Shown here: positions 63,376 to 64,000 of the stretch, piece after piece
How positions within the stretch are numbered: the first letter of the stretch is position 1
Layout of the letters: every line of letters begins with the position of its first letter
Assembly (NCBI GenBank): GCA_963573385.1
Contig: CAUYLG010034946.1
Coordinates: forward strand, 28,334-92,333
Direction of reading: 5' to 3'
From: Cacajao melanocephalus
Taxonomy: Eukaryota > Chordata > Mammalia > Primates > Pitheciidae
Length of the DNA: 64,000 nucleotides
Translations under genes and position numbers: made by a program
Notes under the pieces: model-generated
The model's database searches: none
Told to the model about the DNA's origin: nothing
Seen by the model: only the letters and a program-made list of their open reading frames with translations

Positions 63376-63437
63376 CATATGATCCAGAAATCTAACATCT
63401 GGGTATGTATCCAAAGAATATGAAATATTACAACAAT

Positions 63438-63679
63438 GAAAATAATACAAATTTAAAAATATAATAGAACAAGTATTTACATCTAATTTACATTGCATTA
63501 AGTAGTATAAATAATCCAGAGATGATTTAAAATGTACAGGGGGATGTGCATAGGTTACATAAAAATACTACACTCTTTTATATCAAGGACCCGAGCTTCT
63601 GCAGATTTTGGTATCCATGGTGGGTTGTAGTGGGGGAAAGTCCTGCAACCAATCACCTGTGGATACCAAGGGACAACTG
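63438..63679 (-). mobile_element. MER2/Tigger-type DNA transposon fragment
   Basis: AATCCAGAGATGATTTAAAA, GGGGGATGTGCATAGGTTAC and the terminus GATACCAAGGGACAACTG match a MER2-type element. Only one terminal end is visible. The strand follows the terminus lying at the right. Confidence 0.75.
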
Positions 63680-63680
63680 C

Positions 63681-63716
63681 GTGTGTGTGTATGTGTGTGT
63701 GTGTGTGTGTGTGTGT
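63681..63716. repeat. (GT)n microsatellite at the MER2 terminus
   Basis: An uninterrupted GT run with one AT interruption, starting two bases after the transposon end. Confidence 0.95.
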
Positions 63717-64000
63717 AACAGAATATCATTTTTAAAAAGAGGAAAATTCTGCCATTTGTGACTGCATGAATGGAGCTGGAGGGCATTATGCTAAGCAAAA
63801 TAAGCAAAACCCAGAAAGAGAAATACCACATGATTTCACTTGTATGTGGAATTTTAATAAGTTAAAGCTACTGCTTTAGAAGAATAGAATGGTCATTACT
63901 GTGGGCTGGGGGAAGAGGGAATTGGTGATGTTTGTCAAGGATACAAACTTTTAGTGACTACAGTTAATAATTCTGCATTATTATGAATTTATTAAGATAA

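Larger units (their letters stand above)
63376..64000 (+). mobile_element. L1M 3' end, plus strand, split by MER2, running off the window
   Basis: CATCTGGGTATGTATCCAAA (63400 region) is ORF2-derived. After the MER2 element it resumes with GACTGCATGAATGGAGCTGG and GAGGGAATTGGTGATGTTTG and continues to the window edge, so its 3' end is not seen. Confidence 0.85.

Overview
This window is vertebrate nuclear DNA, almost certainly from a human or another simian primate. It carries at least 23 Alu copies or fragments on both strands, primate-type L1 3' ends, THE1/MST/MLT1 LTRs, MER20, a MER30-like hAT element, MADE1 and Tigger DNA transposons, and many microsatellites. It is AT-rich. I find no intact protein-coding gene, no tRNA or rRNA gene and no CRISPR array. 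The longer open frames come from repeats, microsatellites or one retropseudogene. It reads as an intergenic or deep-intronic interval. All repeat-family names come from memory of consensus sequences, not from a database search.

Layout. Positions 1-5 kb hold two convergent solitary LTRs (one interrupted by a THE1 LTR), a truncated MST/THE1 LTR, a short Tigger element, an L2 piece, an L1 tail and a hAT element. Positions 5-13 kb are mostly AT-rich sequence with three L1 3' ends. Positions 13-20 kb hold a minus-strand THE1/MST LTR, a 1.85-kb minus-strand L1 interrupted by a TTTC tract, LTR-like DNA, old Alus, MER20 and an ERV1-class LTR. Positions 20-30 kb hold an MLT1 LTR whose 3' half is tandemly duplicated, TCTA/GATG arrays, L1 pieces, a MER30-like element inside an L1 tail, Alus, and a MADE1 hairpin at 29047-29127.

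Positions 30-39 kb hold L1 tails, including a well-preserved L1PA-like ORF2 end with target-site duplications, Alus, and about 1.2 kb of AT-rich simple sequence with an Alu inserted in it. At 39.77-41.21 kb there is a processed pseudogene of AP1S2 (adaptor complex AP-1 sigma subunit). It is intronless, has a poly(A) tail and 13-bp flanking duplications, and is disabled by loss of the start codon and a stop at codon 67. Positions 41-51 kb hold mostly unassigned sequence, a 72-bp tandem duplication, Alus (one carrying a 22-unit GGAA tract) and a 270-bp polypurine tail. Positions 51-64 kb hold MLT1, MST and ERVL LTRs, several nested, more Alus, two Tigger-type elements, and opposed L1 fragments running off the right edge.

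The window's main information is its insertion history. Several nested insertions keep their target-site duplications, so the order of events can be read. I see no evidence for a new multi-gene system. The observations most worth checking are the AP1S2 retrocopy with a divergent 3' end, the miR-548-type hairpin, the internal GGAA microsatellite, the tandem duplications and the inverted ERVL LTR pair.
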